Origin: Eucalyptus grandis
Lineage: Eukaryota > Streptophyta > Magnoliopsida > Myrtales > Myrtaceae
Length of the DNA stretch: 64,000 bases
Reading direction: 5' to 3'
NCBI RefSeq assembly: GCF_016545825.1
Contig: NC_052617.1
Location: 72,001 to 136,000 of the forward strand
Shown: piece by piece, positions 46,095 through 57,464 of the stretch
How the letters are laid out: every line of letters starts with the position of its first letter
How positions within the stretch are numbered: the stretch's first letter is position 1
Translations under genes and position numbers: made by a program
Notes under the pieces: generated by a model
The model's database searches: none
What the model saw: only the letters and a program-made list of their open reading frames with translations
Told to the model about the DNA's origin: nothing

Positions 46095-48695
46095 TGTCGC
46101 GACCTAAAATTTTCAGAGCTATCCTAAAGTTTAGGTTAATGGATTACTAAGTCCTAAAACTTGGCACGAACCCTCCCAAGTCCTACCAATCGCGACTTGA
46201 TAGAAATTAATTCATTTAAACATGCAATTCTATTCAATTTGGAGCCGCCACTAATCAATTAGGGTTGATTAGAAACCCAAATAAAGTATGAGAGAATACT
46301 TTATTTTTACGAACCAGAGATTCAATAAGTTCGGGGACATGATTACGCTAGATTAGTCTAACGCCCTTTCGGTACCTTTTATTTTAATTTCAAAAATATT
46401 TAGCAGACAATGTTAATTAATTTTAACCTAAACTACTAACATGCAAATGGTGGTCATGCGGGTGCACAATCAATAAAATAACATTCAATAAAAATGCTAA
46501 TAAAAATGCATGCCCTAAACATGATTTCTAAATAACAAGACACCTAATTTTTCTTTTTTTCTTTTTTATAAAAATTGTTAATTATAGGCAATCTTAATCT
46601 AAATTTAATATGCATTGATTTATTTTAATGACATGTGAGATACAATTCATATGGTATGACTTAAACTTATCACTATATATATGCAATCTAATTTATATAA
46701 CCATAAATATGCATATGCTGTATGATATGAGATGTATGACGTGGTAATTCTATATGCATGTTCTTTTATGATTTTTTATGATGATTCATTTTTTAATGCA
46801 TATATGCAACCTATGCTAAATAATGATGATATGAAATGAAATTAATTATGAATTAACCTATTATCTAACCAAGGAAATGATATGACGTGGCGATATGACC
46901 TAAAATATATAACATGAATAAGCATGCAATCTATCCTAAAGCATGAAATGAATTTATTCTTTTTTTTTTTTTTTTTTTTTTTTTGTATTTTCCATGAAAT
47001 TCAAAATTAAAGAAATGCAACGATTAAATATGCAATCTAAATTAATTAAATGACCTAATTCTAATGACGAGCAATTTCTAACTAAGTGAACTTAACAATA
47101 ATTACTAGACGATGAAAATTTCATAAACCTAATCCTACATGTCTGATTTATTAAACCTACATGCTTTGATGCAAGATTTTGATTTTTGATTTTTTTAGTA
47201 TTTTAGTGTTTTTCCAAAACAAGTAATTATCGACTAAACATTAAATCTAAACAATCAAGATATTCAATAAATAAATGATTAAAATAACCGAAAAAATGAC
47301 CCGTTGTCTCACGATCAAATTAATGATTATTTTAAACCTAATTATCACGACAAAGAGTTCAAAATAATTAAAAATCTAATCCGAAATCTTACGGATCAAA
47401 TTAATAATTACATTGATTTAACAACCAAAATACCGTCAAAAAGCCTGAAACTTAATATAATTAAAAAATTGATCCGATGTCTCTCGGATCAAATTAATAA
47501 TTACAATAAGTTCGGACAAAATCCTTACGTATAATGCCTACAAAATGCACAGATATTAATATTGACAAATCATATTCTAACTTAAACAATAATAACAAAA
47601 TTTAAAATGAATAAATAATAAAATAAAGAAAAAAACAAACTACCTAATTTGCTTTTCTCTTTTCTTTTGTTTTTCTTTTTCTTTTTCCTTTGCTTCTAAA
47701 AGAAAAGCTCGGCAGCTCGTGCGGCTGGTCACCGGGAACTCCGGCGAAGGCGGACCGGCGAGAACGGGCGGCGGCAAGGGCAAGCGGGACCAGCTTCTCG
47801 GCGTTGGTGGCGGAGTCCGGCGGCTTGATCGGCGTGCGGAGGGGTGATGGAGTGCATATCACGGCAGTCACGGGGCGTCGGTTCGGAGGAGGGCGCAGCG
47901 TCGGGTCGTCGCGGCGATGGTGGCTCGGGATGGGGCGCAATGGCGGAGCTATCACCGGCGGCGAGACGGAAAGCGGGGAGGACGTCGGCGCTGCAGCCGG
48001 CGTCACGGGAGGAGACTTGCGGCGGTGGTCGTTGCAGCGAGGCGTCGGGACGAGCTCGCTGGTGCGAGAGTGCGGTCGTCGGGCGTCGAGCACCGGGTGG
48101 TCGCGACGCAGGCAACGCGGGAGGTGTGGGCCGGTTCGGAATCGGCGGTGTCACGGGTTGCGGGCGCGGTGGTGTCGCCGGGCGTCGGCGCTTGGGTCGT
48201 CGTGAGTCGGCGCGACGATGGCTGGTGGAGACCGGCGATGCGAGCGCAGCGGGTGAAGAGAAACTCGCGATTGGGCAGCAAATGTGGGGAAGAAGATGAA
48301 CAGTAAATGTCCCATCACTTCTTCCCCTCTACTTTGGCTTTTTCCTTTCCTTTTCACTTTTTCCCTCTGCAGCCGCACACTCTCCTCTGCTTTCGTACTC
48401 TCTCTTTCTCCTCTTTTTTTATTTTCTTTACTTTTCAATTTTTGACGAAAAGTAACCTCCGCTCCCCCCGAAAGGTGAAGAAGAACCCCTCTATTTATAA
48501 AGCGAAAATTCGAGTTTGTTTCGCCGGTAGAGATTTTTGCTCAACCTCTCGCCGGTGGAGATTTTCGCTCAACTTCTCCAACAAAGAAATGGCTCCAAAA
48601 TCCGACTGTTGAATTATTTTGAATTCAAAATTTCTTTTCAAAATTTCCCTCTAATCTTTTATTTTCTAAAAATTAATCTAAATTAGGTGTCAACA
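46095..48695 (-). repeat. Gypsy-2 5' LTR (right copy)
   Basis: 2601 bp, almost identical to 35914-38516. Differences are mainly single-base indels in homopolymers and in the CpG block. Confidence 0.95.
48491..48500 (-). promoter_or_regulatory. TATA box of Gypsy-2, 5' LTR
   Basis: Minus-strand TTATAAATAG in the promoter-bearing LTR, same as 38313-38322. Confidence 0.65.
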
Positions 48696-48700
48696 ATGGA

Positions 48701-49134
48701 TATTCCAATATTTGTTAAACCTTAAAGTGATCTGATTGAATTGGGTATTCGCATCTGTTGTTAACGGGCGTAGTTGAGCAGCAAAGTGTAGGCAATTGTA
48801 TTTGACTGAAGCTTGTAATGGGAATGGCCCAGTTGACACGATATTGATTAGGATTTGCTAGGTCCCCTCTCTAGCCTATAAAAGGGTAAGTTATATCTAT
48901 CAGTTACCTTTAATCTCATTGAAAGCTGCTATATCGAAATAGGTCATAGAGAGGAAGATCTAGTATTCCAATATATCCCTGATTATCAGAGTAATCTAGT
49001 TTTCTTGAAGTAAAGCAATGACTCAAACAGGTACGCTTTAATTCCGCTGAATTTATTGATCTTGGTATTTTACAATCATGTATGGATCCGTTTGTTCTTA
49101 ATTGATAAATTGTTTATGAGAATAATATTCTACA
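48701..49134 (+). repeat. Copia 3' LTR, second part
   Basis: Continues 35841-35913 and matches 24158-24641, ending TTCTACA before the ATTAG duplication. It lacks roughly 50 bp present in the 5' LTR. TATA at 48877-48884. Confidence 0.93.
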
Positions 49135-49139
49135 ATTAG

Positions 49140-49522
49140 GACAACGCAACTTCTCACATGCAAGTTGAAATTAGGACTGACTAGTGAAATTGGCGCATGG
49201 GACTACACCTGAAATAAACCAGGCAAAATCTAACTCTAATACCATATTATAATGTCAAACCCAAATAAATTTATGAGTAGAAGGAGACCACAAGTATACC
49301 AAAAGCATACACACCAATAGACAAATTATGCAAGATACTTCAACAATAATGATCACGTATCGTGTCCTTAAACTTTATCTTCATTGATGTACATCTCATT
49401 ACATAACTGTTAAATCTCTTCTTGGTCTTTCATGTGTAGGAACTGAGTATCGTTCTCTCTTTTATTTGGAAACATCAGATGGTGTAATTTTATGGATTAC
49501 TTTCCAACTTGGTCAGGCCTAC
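49140..49522 (-). other. Remainder of CYP82 copy 2 intron 1
   Basis: The part next to exon 1 (49360-49522) is clearly homologous to intron 1 of the gene at 1-1703 (about 1005-1197), for example CGTGTCCTTAAACT and TTTGGAAACATCAGATGGTG. The part 49255-49345 resembles 23975-24070 on the other side of the Copia, so the intron held a direct repeat or small element. Confidence 0.75.
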
Positions 49523-50028
49523 CTGTACATAGCTTTCAAACAACTCTCCATCTCTGACTCTCTGGTATGACTCAGCAGCTGAAGCTGGCGACTGGAGAGC
49601 AGCTTCAAGGCCGTCACTTTCTACATCTCGCTCCAAAACGCCCCATACGGGGCGGACCCGAAATTTGCATAGTCATAGCCCAAGAGCTTCCCGCTCATGA
49701 GCTTGGGACGCGAAGAGACCGCGACGTCGTGCGCCGTGAAGCACTCTTTGGCCGCCTCGTGACTACAAACCACCAACGTCGGGTACACCCCTATGCGGAT
49801 TCTGAAGATGAGCCAGTACCTGTCGGCCAATTCGCACAAGACCTCGTGCGGAAGTTTGGGTCCCGCTAGGAGGTGGAAATGGCCGAAAAGGGGCCATTTC
49901 CCAGCGGCTTCCGGCGGTAGCTTGGCTTTGCCGGCTCTAGACGACCTCTGGAGGAACCAAATCGTCAAGAGAATCGCCGTTACGATTCCGATGTTGCTGG
50001 TGTTAAGGTACGAGAAGAGGAGATCCAT
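49523..50028 (-). pseudogene. CYP82 copy 2, exon 1 (pseudogene)
   Basis: 506 nt, the same length and same donor (CAG/GTAGGC) as exon 1 at 1198-1703. Encodes the membrane anchor, KWPLFGHFHLLAGPKLP and GKLLGYDYANFG. A TAG at 49623-49621 replaces the Arg codon of the conserved WREMRK stretch; after it the frame stays open to the donor. The rest of the gene is at 22580-23908, with a nested 25-kb insertion in between. Confidence 0.92.
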
Positions 50029-50100
50029 GGTGGCTGTAAAGAAAGGGTTGAAAGAGCAAAGTCCCTTTGTTCTGGATCGATGTTCTTAGCCTAAACTCCT

Positions 50101-50499
50101 ATGGGATCAGTCTCTTACAAGTCTCTAGCTTTTATTCGGAGGTTAGTTGAAGAATGTGACAAATGCATGGATTAAATTTGCATAAATAAGCCGGCGGATT
50201 GAGGCCACAAAGGCTTGGGAAGAAGATAGGCCAACCAGCATCGCCAAAGCTCCATGTACCTTTCAGTTTAGGGGTCTACAGAAGGTACTCGTTGAAATAT
50301 TGATCAGTCTTCCATTATAGTCTAGAATTCTTATGATTAATGTTCTACGAGTCTCTAGTTTAATAGGAGGCGATAGATATTTGTGGTGCGAGGTTGAAAA
50401 CAAAATGGCATGGACAAACCGGTGGATAAAAGTCATATCGAACTCTAATTCGCACTGACCACACATTCCTACCTCCGGTTGAAATAACTATGATTACCA
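50101..50499. other. Spacer between CYP82 copies 2 and 3
   Basis: 5' flank of copy 2. Two diverged direct repeats begin near 50115 (AAGTCTCTAGCTTTTATTCGG) and 50350 (GAGTCTCTAGTTTAATAGG), with similar sequence for about 80 bp. No gene seen. Confidence 0.45.
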
Positions 50500-50780
50500 G
50501 AGCATTTAAATGACTACTCCTAAGCGGCCTCCCAACTAAAACCACCACCATCGGGGGCACTCCGACGCAGATCCTGAAGATGGGTCTGTACTTGTCGGCC
50601 GAAGCACCCAAGGTCTAGAGTGTGAGTTTGGGACCTCCTGGCCGGTGGAGATGGCCAGAAGATGGGCCATCCACCGGCAGCTTCCGGTGGTTGAGCTTAG
50701 CCAAACTTCTAAGTAGAAACTAGTCAAAATGACAGCTATCGGGATTCTCTGGTGTTGAGGCATGAGAAGAGGAGATTCAT
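50500..50780 (-). pseudogene. CYP82 copy 3, decayed exon-1 fragment
   Basis: From the ATG at 50780-50778 (MNLLFS-like start) to an IFRICVGV...VV segment near 50530. The wording of exon 1 is recognisable in different frames, with indels and loss of the hinge. It ends where the KECFTVHDV part would begin, and no later exons are present. Third member of the tandem array, all on the minus strand. Confidence 0.85.
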
Positions 50781-51599
50781 GGCAATCAGTGGATTGAATA
50801 AAGAGCGAAGTCTTTGGTTGATACGATACATTTGATTTCAGTACACTAGACATGGGTTCCTATCAATACATAGTAAAAATCAACGAGATAACAGGACACT
50901 ATGTCAGATTAAAATTAAACGTGTGAAATCGCGTAATACAACTGACTGCATAAACTATCACCAACATCACCTTCAACTCATTTTGACCGTCTGAAGTCCC
51001 CCATGCACGTCGGTCCATATCACACTCTGAAAAGAAATAACTCAAACAAGCATTCCCAGATATCGCCTCATCTAATTTGTCTTGCTCCTCCTTTTTCGGA
51101 GTTATCATATTAGCATGTGCTCCTGGATTTCATGATAATGGCAGATCACTTCATCAACTGATAATGAAGAAGGCCATTCCTGGTTTGACCTGTATTAGAT
51201 GAAATTCCCGATGCGGTTTCTTGTCTGACCCTGAACCAGCTGAAATTCTGAAATGCTCATATACAGTGAAGAGAGAATATTGCCTCGTAAGAGTTAGCAC
51301 GAGGCCACTAGCTATCTCGAACGCTAAAGGCTTTTAGGTCGAACAGAATTTGCTTTACTGAAACACCATGAACTAGCACACATTGAGTTCGATGTTATAT
51401 ATATTACATACTTCCTTCACCGAGTTGACCACTGTTCACGATAAAAAGAAAGCACGATAAGAAGACATTGTCCATTGCCCAAGAGTAGCCAAAATGCCAA
51501 ACGGCTCTGGATTCAACCATGGCCACCACAGGCTAAAAAGTTATGGGGAAGACTTTGCACTGTTTGACTAGACCATTTTAAGATAGCTTTCAATGGCCT
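50781..51599. other. Intergenic between CYP82 copy 3 and the B3 gene
   Basis: A 69-codon minus-strand frame (51108-50899) is not recognisable and probably chance. This segment should hold the 3' untranslated region of the B3 gene; no clear polyadenylation signal was fixed. Confidence 0.5.
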
Positions 51600-53690
51600 C
51601 TAGACAGAGAAAGAATTCACCAGGGTTGGAGGGACTATATCCTCAACCACACGGAAGATGGTGACGTCCAGGATGATGTTCTTACTGATGCTGTCTGCGA
51701 GATTGAAAACGCACACATCAGACTGCTCCAAGTTGTTCTCCAAAGTGAAGTTCTTCCATCCAGAAGACAGCCCCCCACTCCCACGGCCTGTGAGCCTGTA
51801 CCGGGCATGCCATGTGCCCTCACCAACACGAAGAATCACATCCTGGTTGCGGCGATCCATATGCGTTGTTGCCCAATCAGTAGGAATTGACTGCGTCGTA
51901 CAAAGATCAACGATAAATATCACAAATTAGCTGAAAAGGCTGCGATGTATAAGAAGCTAATAGAATGGACTAGGAGTACAGAAACTTACCAAATAAAATC
52001 TCTTGTATACATGCGTGGGTCGCATAACTACCAGGAAGCTATCGCTTGATGCTGCAGCCCGCGCAAGCTTGAAGGCAGAGGATTCCTCCTCTTCTGTGAC
52101 AGGTCTTCTGTTGGATACATAAACTGGAGAGCCCCGTGAACCGATAAACAGGGACTTTGGTGTTGAATCTGTCACATAAATACATTTTAAAACACGAACA
52201 ATTAGAACCTTGGGCTGCTGATAAAGTACTTTTGAGAGATGTTTGTGCCGAAAATCTAGAACTCCATTTCATAATTCACACTCGTGGAATTACAGTTTCT
52301 AACTATTATCCATCTTATTTCTTAGTTAAAAGAAAGTGAAAAAAAAAAAAAATACGCCATACATTTTATTTGCCACTTAATTAATCAAAGAACATAGTGT
52401 GTGGTTCTTAAGTCAAGTACCTGGTTTTTCCTCCAGACATTCAAAAGCGACAGACAGTTTCTTTTTTGGGGTAGCCTTCTTATTACGTGGCTTCCCTGAA
52501 GCACCCGCCTCGATCAAGTTTTCAGAAGCTTTGGCTTGAGATAATATGTTGCGATCAGCTACTGTCACAGTCCTGTCCTCCCGAGGATCCTCAGTAAGAG
52601 TTCGTTTCACATCATGAGACACGGGAGTATGCATAGCCTCGACTGAAGAATCCCCGAGTTTTCGCTTCGTACCGCACTCTCTGTCCGCCGGATTGTGGCT
52701 GCATCTTTTGTGGAAATACGCAGCCTCCTTCTCACACAAACTGTGTTGGTTGAACACTAAGACATTAAAAGAGGACTCTCCGTTGTACCTGAATACCAAA
52801 ATATCATTCTTCTCCAGTGCATGATCTTTCACGAAATCTTGCCAACCGTGTTTGAAAAGCAAGTTTTCATCATCAGCCACGGTGCCAACTTTCCATGTCG
52901 CGCCGCTAGGACCCTTTAAAACCACATTTTCAGGTAACTTGCTTCTCAGATTCTCGGCAAATTTTTTGGGTATAGCCTGTGCACAGAGAAAAATCTAACT
53001 ATCGACTTTCAAGAGAAGGGACCGCGACAAATATGAGACAAATATGCGACAAAACCAGAGAACTCTATGCACGAGAATTGAAATCAATGAAAAAGAATCA
53101 ACATTCACAACTACAGCAGAGATTGTAATAAAAGCGTCATTGGCATCTTTATGGTCACAGGGATTTTGTGTTGTGCCCATCATCGTTAGCTAATATCAGT
53201 CGTGTCTCTCCCAGGCATGACTCTGCTACATGGTCCCCAAAGCGAGTTTGACTGACTCATGCTTGCCACCAAACTAAAAGGCTCAGAAACTCAACATTGT
53301 GAAAGAAAATTTGTGATCGGGCCACTTATAATGAGGAAAAATTTTACTAACTGATGCTACTGCTGACTTAACCTAAATCTGTCACTCTGGCCTAAAAGCA
53401 AGATATAATCCACAAAGACACCCTCTATTTCAAGCCAACAAAGTCCAGAGACAAACAAGATCAGCGCACGACAAAAAACAGTCGCCTTCTTCAGTTTCCA
53501 AGCCGGTATAAAAAAAGATTCCTTTTTCCCCCTTCTCTCTTGCTGGAAATAAGAGGAGTGAATGGAGGAGCAGACTCACAAGCTGCTGATGAAAGTCACC
53601 CTGAAGGAACTGGCAGAAATGGATGGAATGGAAATGGGTCCAGTAGATCTCCTCCTCCCAGCTTTTGCATTCCTTGCATGCCCCCTCCAT
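51600..53690 (-). CDS. B3-domain protein, REM-like, two B3 domains
   Basis: Putative nuclear DNA-binding protein of the plant B3 superfamily, closest in style to the REM group (roles in flowering and reproduction are known for some members). Model: exons 53690-53580, 52976-52421, 52168-51990 and 51890-51600, stop TAG; 1137 nt, 378 residues. Donors CTT/GTGAGT, CAG/GTACTT, TTG/GTAAGT; acceptors CACAG/GCT, GACAG/ATT, CGCAG/TCA; phases 0, 1, 0 agree throughout. First B3 at about residues 18-113 (HFHSIHFCQF, LAIPKKFAENL, ATWKVG, GWQDFVKDHALEKNDILVFR); basic, Ser-rich linker at about 115-260 with KPRNKKATPKKK, a possible nuclear localisation signal; second B3 at about 262-370 (FLVVMRPTHVYKRFYL, SGWKNFTLENNLEQSDVCVF). 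The N-terminal ACKECKSWEEE is typical of REM proteins. An alternative upstream Met lies at 53741, but the AG before GTCAGCAAATGG could be a splice acceptor in the 5' UTR. The gene looks intact. Confidence 0.88.
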
Positions 53691-54298
53691 TTGCTGACCT
53701 GAAAAATCAAGAAACTTCTTACAGAACAAAGACTGACCCAATCCGAAGAAATGTTCCAGAAATCGGAAGGAGACATTAAAACGAGAAAGAGTAGATGAGC
53801 AGCACTCCTACTCAAAAGTGGTGAGCGAGAGCGATTCGAGACGCTCGAGAAATTTCTCTTTCCCCTTCTGCCACAGTACCCCCTAACGCAAACGAGAACA
53901 GAACAGGTCAAGAGCACGGGATCATCGCGGTAGCGGAACCAAACCAGCAGTTACTGTTACGCGGGAGTTGATGACGGGATGGAGTTACGGCAAAGATTAA
54001 ATTTAGTTGAGGTCGAGGCAGAGGAGAGAGCCCCAAAGAAAATGCTGGTCATCGTCCCGCAAATCCCACGTGGCTTCCACTGACACGGTACGCTGTTGTC
54101 GTCGTCTGCGTCGTCAAAAGACTCGAAGCTGTGTCCCTTTTTTAACTGCTGTTGATATTTCTGATAAGCGTGACGAAATTCCGAGAGACTCCCCCGGCCG
54201 CTATTGACGCCTGTCCCGCTGGGCACGTGACGGTCACGTGTCGACGAATCGAATCTCCGAAGCTCGAAATATAGAGGTGGAGAAACGGGAAAATCTTG
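53691..54298 (-). promoter_or_regulatory. 5' flank of the B3 gene
   Basis: About 600 bp between the start codon and the LINE insertion. It should hold the 5' UTR and core promoter, possibly with a leader intron. No TATA box stands out. CACGTG-like cores (GGCACGTGACGG, 54221-54232; TCACGTGTCG, 54233-54242) are present. The LINE separates this region from the original upstream DNA at 59992. Confidence 0.45.
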
Positions 54299-54353
54299 AA
54301 CGCGCATCGTTTTTTTTTTTTTTTTTTTGGTCGGAAAAAGACTAAATTGCTCA

Positions 54354-55037
54354 TTAAGTAGGGAAAAGAGTACAACCCGCAAGTAGGGCTTCATTACAAA
54401 TCAGATCTAACATCGGAGGAACAGGTGACGAGGCCCAAGTTGGGGGAAGGGAACCTCGACCGTGGGCTTTCGCAGCCCAATCGGCTAGGGCATTTGCTAA
54501 TCTTCTGCAATGATGCACCTTCAGGTTCGAAAAAGAGGGCAAAAAGTCTTCGCATTCGGCGAGAAGAGCACGGCATTCCAACGGTGGGAGACGCTCATGA
54601 TTCATTACTTCAACCAAAATTAGGCAGTCGGTTTCAATGATCAGGTCAGAGTGATGCTTCCCTTGTTGAAGAAGATCTTTTAGAGTATGTAAGAAAGCTT
54701 GAATATCTATTTCAAGTGCGGAAGATGCTGGAACGCTTTTGGTGAAGCCTCCAAGCAAGCTGCCTGTGTGGTCCCGAGTGATACTAGAGATCGCACCCAG
54801 GTTTTCTGCAATGGGAAAGGCACCATCTATATTAACCTTCATCATACCATGCACCGGTGGGAGCCAGGTAGTGTTAGGGGTCGGCGATTTGTTTCCTATC
54901 TTCTCGTTGCTTTGCTGCAATTGGTGTTTCGAACCGTAATGTGCGGGTGAGCGAGAGCTAGAGCCGATTCCACAATCGGTCCGGATGCGCGAAGTGGTGG
55001 CGGAAGATGACATGGTTTCGGCCTTCCGATTTGCCAT
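54354..55037 (-). pseudogene. LINE ORF2 C-terminal RNase H domain
   Basis: RVT_3-type RNase H: KVNIDGAFP (Asp), ALEIDIQAFLHTL (the usual catalytic Glu position, here within an EIDIQA context), IIETDCLILVEVMN (Asp) and HHCRRLANALADWAA (His/Asp region). The domain itself is one open frame; it is out of frame with the preceding zf-RVT part (shift near 55040-55150). Confidence 0.85.
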
Positions 55038-55107
55038 AAAAGAGCTGCTATGGTCTCAAATTCCAAAGACGTTACCTTTCTCGTTGTGATATATCTCAAG
55101 CCAAGCA

Positions 55108-55600
55108 TCAATGCGATGATTTGCAAAAGCCATTACTTGTGATTTGTACATTAGGATGGTTCCAAATCATTGTGTCCAAGGGCAATGCAGAAATAAATGT
55201 TCGTTGTTTCATGGGAACGGGTAGAACAGAGAATACAAAATGGATCATTGGTGATTCGGCGACGGAACAGATTGTACTTTGTAGGAACCGCATTGTGGCC
55301 GATAGACCAAAGAAAGATGCGGATTTTAGGGGCCGTCTTGGTTTTCCAAATTTGCTTCCATAGGTGAGTGGGGGTAATATAAGATGAGGATGGGCGAGAA
55401 TCTGTCTGTGTAGCCTCTGATTTCTGTATGAGATGATACGCACTCTTCACTGTGAATTGTCCATCTACAGTTTCTATCCATACAATTTTGTCTTCAGTAG
55501 ATGCTGGCCATAATCTAATTGCCAGAATTTCTTTCACTATATGCTCATCAAAAATGTATGTTTGAGAAGTTGGGTGTTCCATTCATTTTGTGCTGTATTG
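55108..55600 (-). pseudogene. LINE ORF2 zf-RVT domain
   Basis: DKIVWIETVDGQFTVKSAYH is followed by WKQIWKTKTAPKIRIFLWSI and CILC, with a His/Cys end broken by a frameshift (the two frames 55582-55151 and 55443-55108 overlap). A typical plant non-LTR zinc-binding module between RT and RNase H. Confidence 0.85.
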
Positions 55601-55715
55601 ATGTAGTCTGCAACTATGCTTGGTTCATCCCTATTAGGAGGTCCACATAATGTTCCCATAGGTAGCCATTTGTCTTGTCTCACGTTGATTCTCTGGCCAT
55701 TGCCGACTGACCAAC

Positions 55716-57464
55716 TCAACTTAGGAAGAATTGAATCTCGGCCCAAGAGAAGACTTCGCCAGCCCCAAGAGGGTCGGGATCCCTATTCTGCATGCCAAAA
55801 ATCGGTAGATGAAAAATATAAGGCTTTGAATAGTTTGCACCACAAAGATAAAGGATTTTGAAAAAGTCTCCATGCCTGCTTTCCCAGAAGGGCTTTATTA
55901 AAGGATAATAAGTCTTGAAAACCAACCCCCCTGTACTTTTCCTCTCTTTTAGAATATCCCAGCACTTCCAGTGAATTCCAGACTTAGTGCTAGTGTGTTG
56001 CCACCAAAACTTAGCCATCTTTTGTTCAACAGACTTGCAGATGGAGACAGGAATCTTAAATATTGACATCGCATACTGCGGTAGAGCTCGAATCACAGCT
56101 TTTAACAGAACCTCCTTCCCTCCTTTAGAAATCAACTGTTCTTTCCACCCAGCCAATTTAGCATTCACCCTCGTGTGAATCCAAGCAAACATATCCCTCT
56201 TTGAGGACCCCCAATCTGAGGGAATACCTAGATACTTTCCAGTTTTATCAAGGATTGGCACTCTTAGTACTCCGGCCATATTTAACTTGAGGGACATAGG
56301 ACAGTTTTTGCTAGCAAAGAGGCCTGATTTATTTCTATTTATCTGCTGTCCTGTTGCAATACAGTACTGGTTTAAAATGCTCGCCAAATTTTGACATTCC
56401 AGCGTTTTACCATCTAGAAAAAATATCTCATCATCGGCAAAGAATAGATAGGATAAAACCGGACAGCTCCTGTTAAATTTCAGTCCTCGCAGATGACCCA
56501 TATTTATAGCATTCTGAATAAGAGTGGATAACATATTAGCCACAAGTATGAAAAGGTAGGGTGAAAGAGGATCTCCCTGCCTAATTCCCCTGGTTGGTGT
56601 AAAGAAAGGTAGATCTTCGCCATTGATTTTGACACTAAGAGAGGTAGTTTTAACACATTGCATCAGCCAAACCACCCATCGATCATGAAACCCAATCGAC
56701 GCATATAGTCCTCCAAGAAGTCCCACTCAACCTTATCATAAGCTTTCGCATATCCAGTTTAGGATTGCCTGAAATTTCTTCTTTCTCTGTCGAATTCTAA
56801 ATTGATGTAAGACCTCTTGAACTATAAGAATGTTGTCCTATATCTGTCTGCCTGACACAAATGCACTCTGTTCTGTGGCAATCAAATCTGGTAGACAACA
56901 TTTTAATCGATTCGCTAAGACTTTGGAAATAATTTTGTATAGAAAATTACATAAACTGATGGGGCGAAATTGATCTAACCTCTCTGGATTCGGTACTTTG
57001 GGAATCAGACATATAGAAGTTCTGTTTATATCAGCAGGCAACACACCAGTAGTGAAAAAATTCTGCACTGTAATAAAAACATCATCCTGTATAATGTCCC
57101 AATGACTATGGTAAAAGAGGCCATTAAAACCATCAGGTCCTAGACCTTTTGTTGCTCCCAACTGGAAATTAGCTAGCTGTACTTCCTCTCTTGTGACTTC
57201 CGCAGTTAAATGATTGTTCATTTCATTTGTCACGATCTTTGGGCATTGCATTAAAGTGGGTCTATAGTCTCTATGACCAGCAGTAGAATAAAGGTTCTGA
57301 AAAAAACAGTTGGTCATGTGCCTCACCTGTTCTGGGTCTCGAATCCATACCTCATTTACATCTTTGAGCATGCTGATTCTGTTTCTCTTCCGTCTTTGAA
57401 TCATAGTAGCGTGAAGAAATTTAGTGTTTCGATCCCCCCTCAACCGCCTGATGCGAGATCGCAT
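55716..57464 (-). pseudogene. LINE ORF2 reverse transcriptase
   Basis: N-terminal part 57464-56838: GATKGLGPDGFNGLFYHSHW, ICLIPKV, FRPISLCNFLYKIISKVLAN, SAFVSGRQI. The C-terminal part 56726-55716 has TRGIRQGDPLSPYLFIL and the catalytic FFADDEIFF. A stop at 56838 (GRQI-TAG) and frameshifts around 56730-56760 separate the two. Key catalytic residues remain. Confidence 0.9.

Larger units (their letters stand above)
35914..48695 (-). mobile_element. Gypsy-2: Tat-type element without pol, in the Copia 3' LTR
   Basis: LTRs 35914-38516 and 46095-48695, target duplication ATGGA (35909-35913 and 48696-48700). The LTR ends, PBS and PPT agree with Gypsy-1, and LTR sub-blocks such as GATTAGAAACCCAA and CCCTTTCGGTACCT are shared, so the two are related subfamilies. 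The inside is only about 7.6 kb: extra ORF, gag, the DTLGQPSGKF block, then the non-coding 3' region with hairpin arrays. No protease, RT, RNase H or integrase could be found. The LTR pair is very similar and almost equal in length (2603 and 2601 bp), pointing to a recent insertion. Remaining ORFs carry a few frame lesions. Confidence 0.95.
24085..49134 (+). mobile_element. Copia element in CYP82 intron 1, with three nested insertions
   Basis: 5' LTR 24085-24641, 3' LTR 35841-35913 continuing at 48701-49134, target duplication ATTAG at 24080-24084 and 49135-49139. Coding is on the plus strand in the order gag, protease, integrase, RT, RNase H, as in Copia. Three later insertions lie inside it: a probable solo LTR (28511-32323), a LINE 3' fragment (about 34178-35330) and Gypsy-2 (35914-48695). 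Removing the first restores the pol reading frame exactly. The ORFs hold several stops and frameshifts, and the two LTRs differ by many substitutions and an indel of roughly 50 bp (24428-24505 against 48970-48998). It is therefore clearly older than Gypsy-2. Confidence 0.95.

Noticed and set aside
50899..51108. 69-codon frame between CYP82 copy 3 and the B3 gene
   Set aside because: Not recognisable and without splice or start context; left as intergenic.
53430..53741. Longer single-exon reading of the B3 gene start (103 codons)
   Set aside because: It reads through the GTGAGT donor at 53579; splicing to 52976 gives a continuous B3 domain instead.
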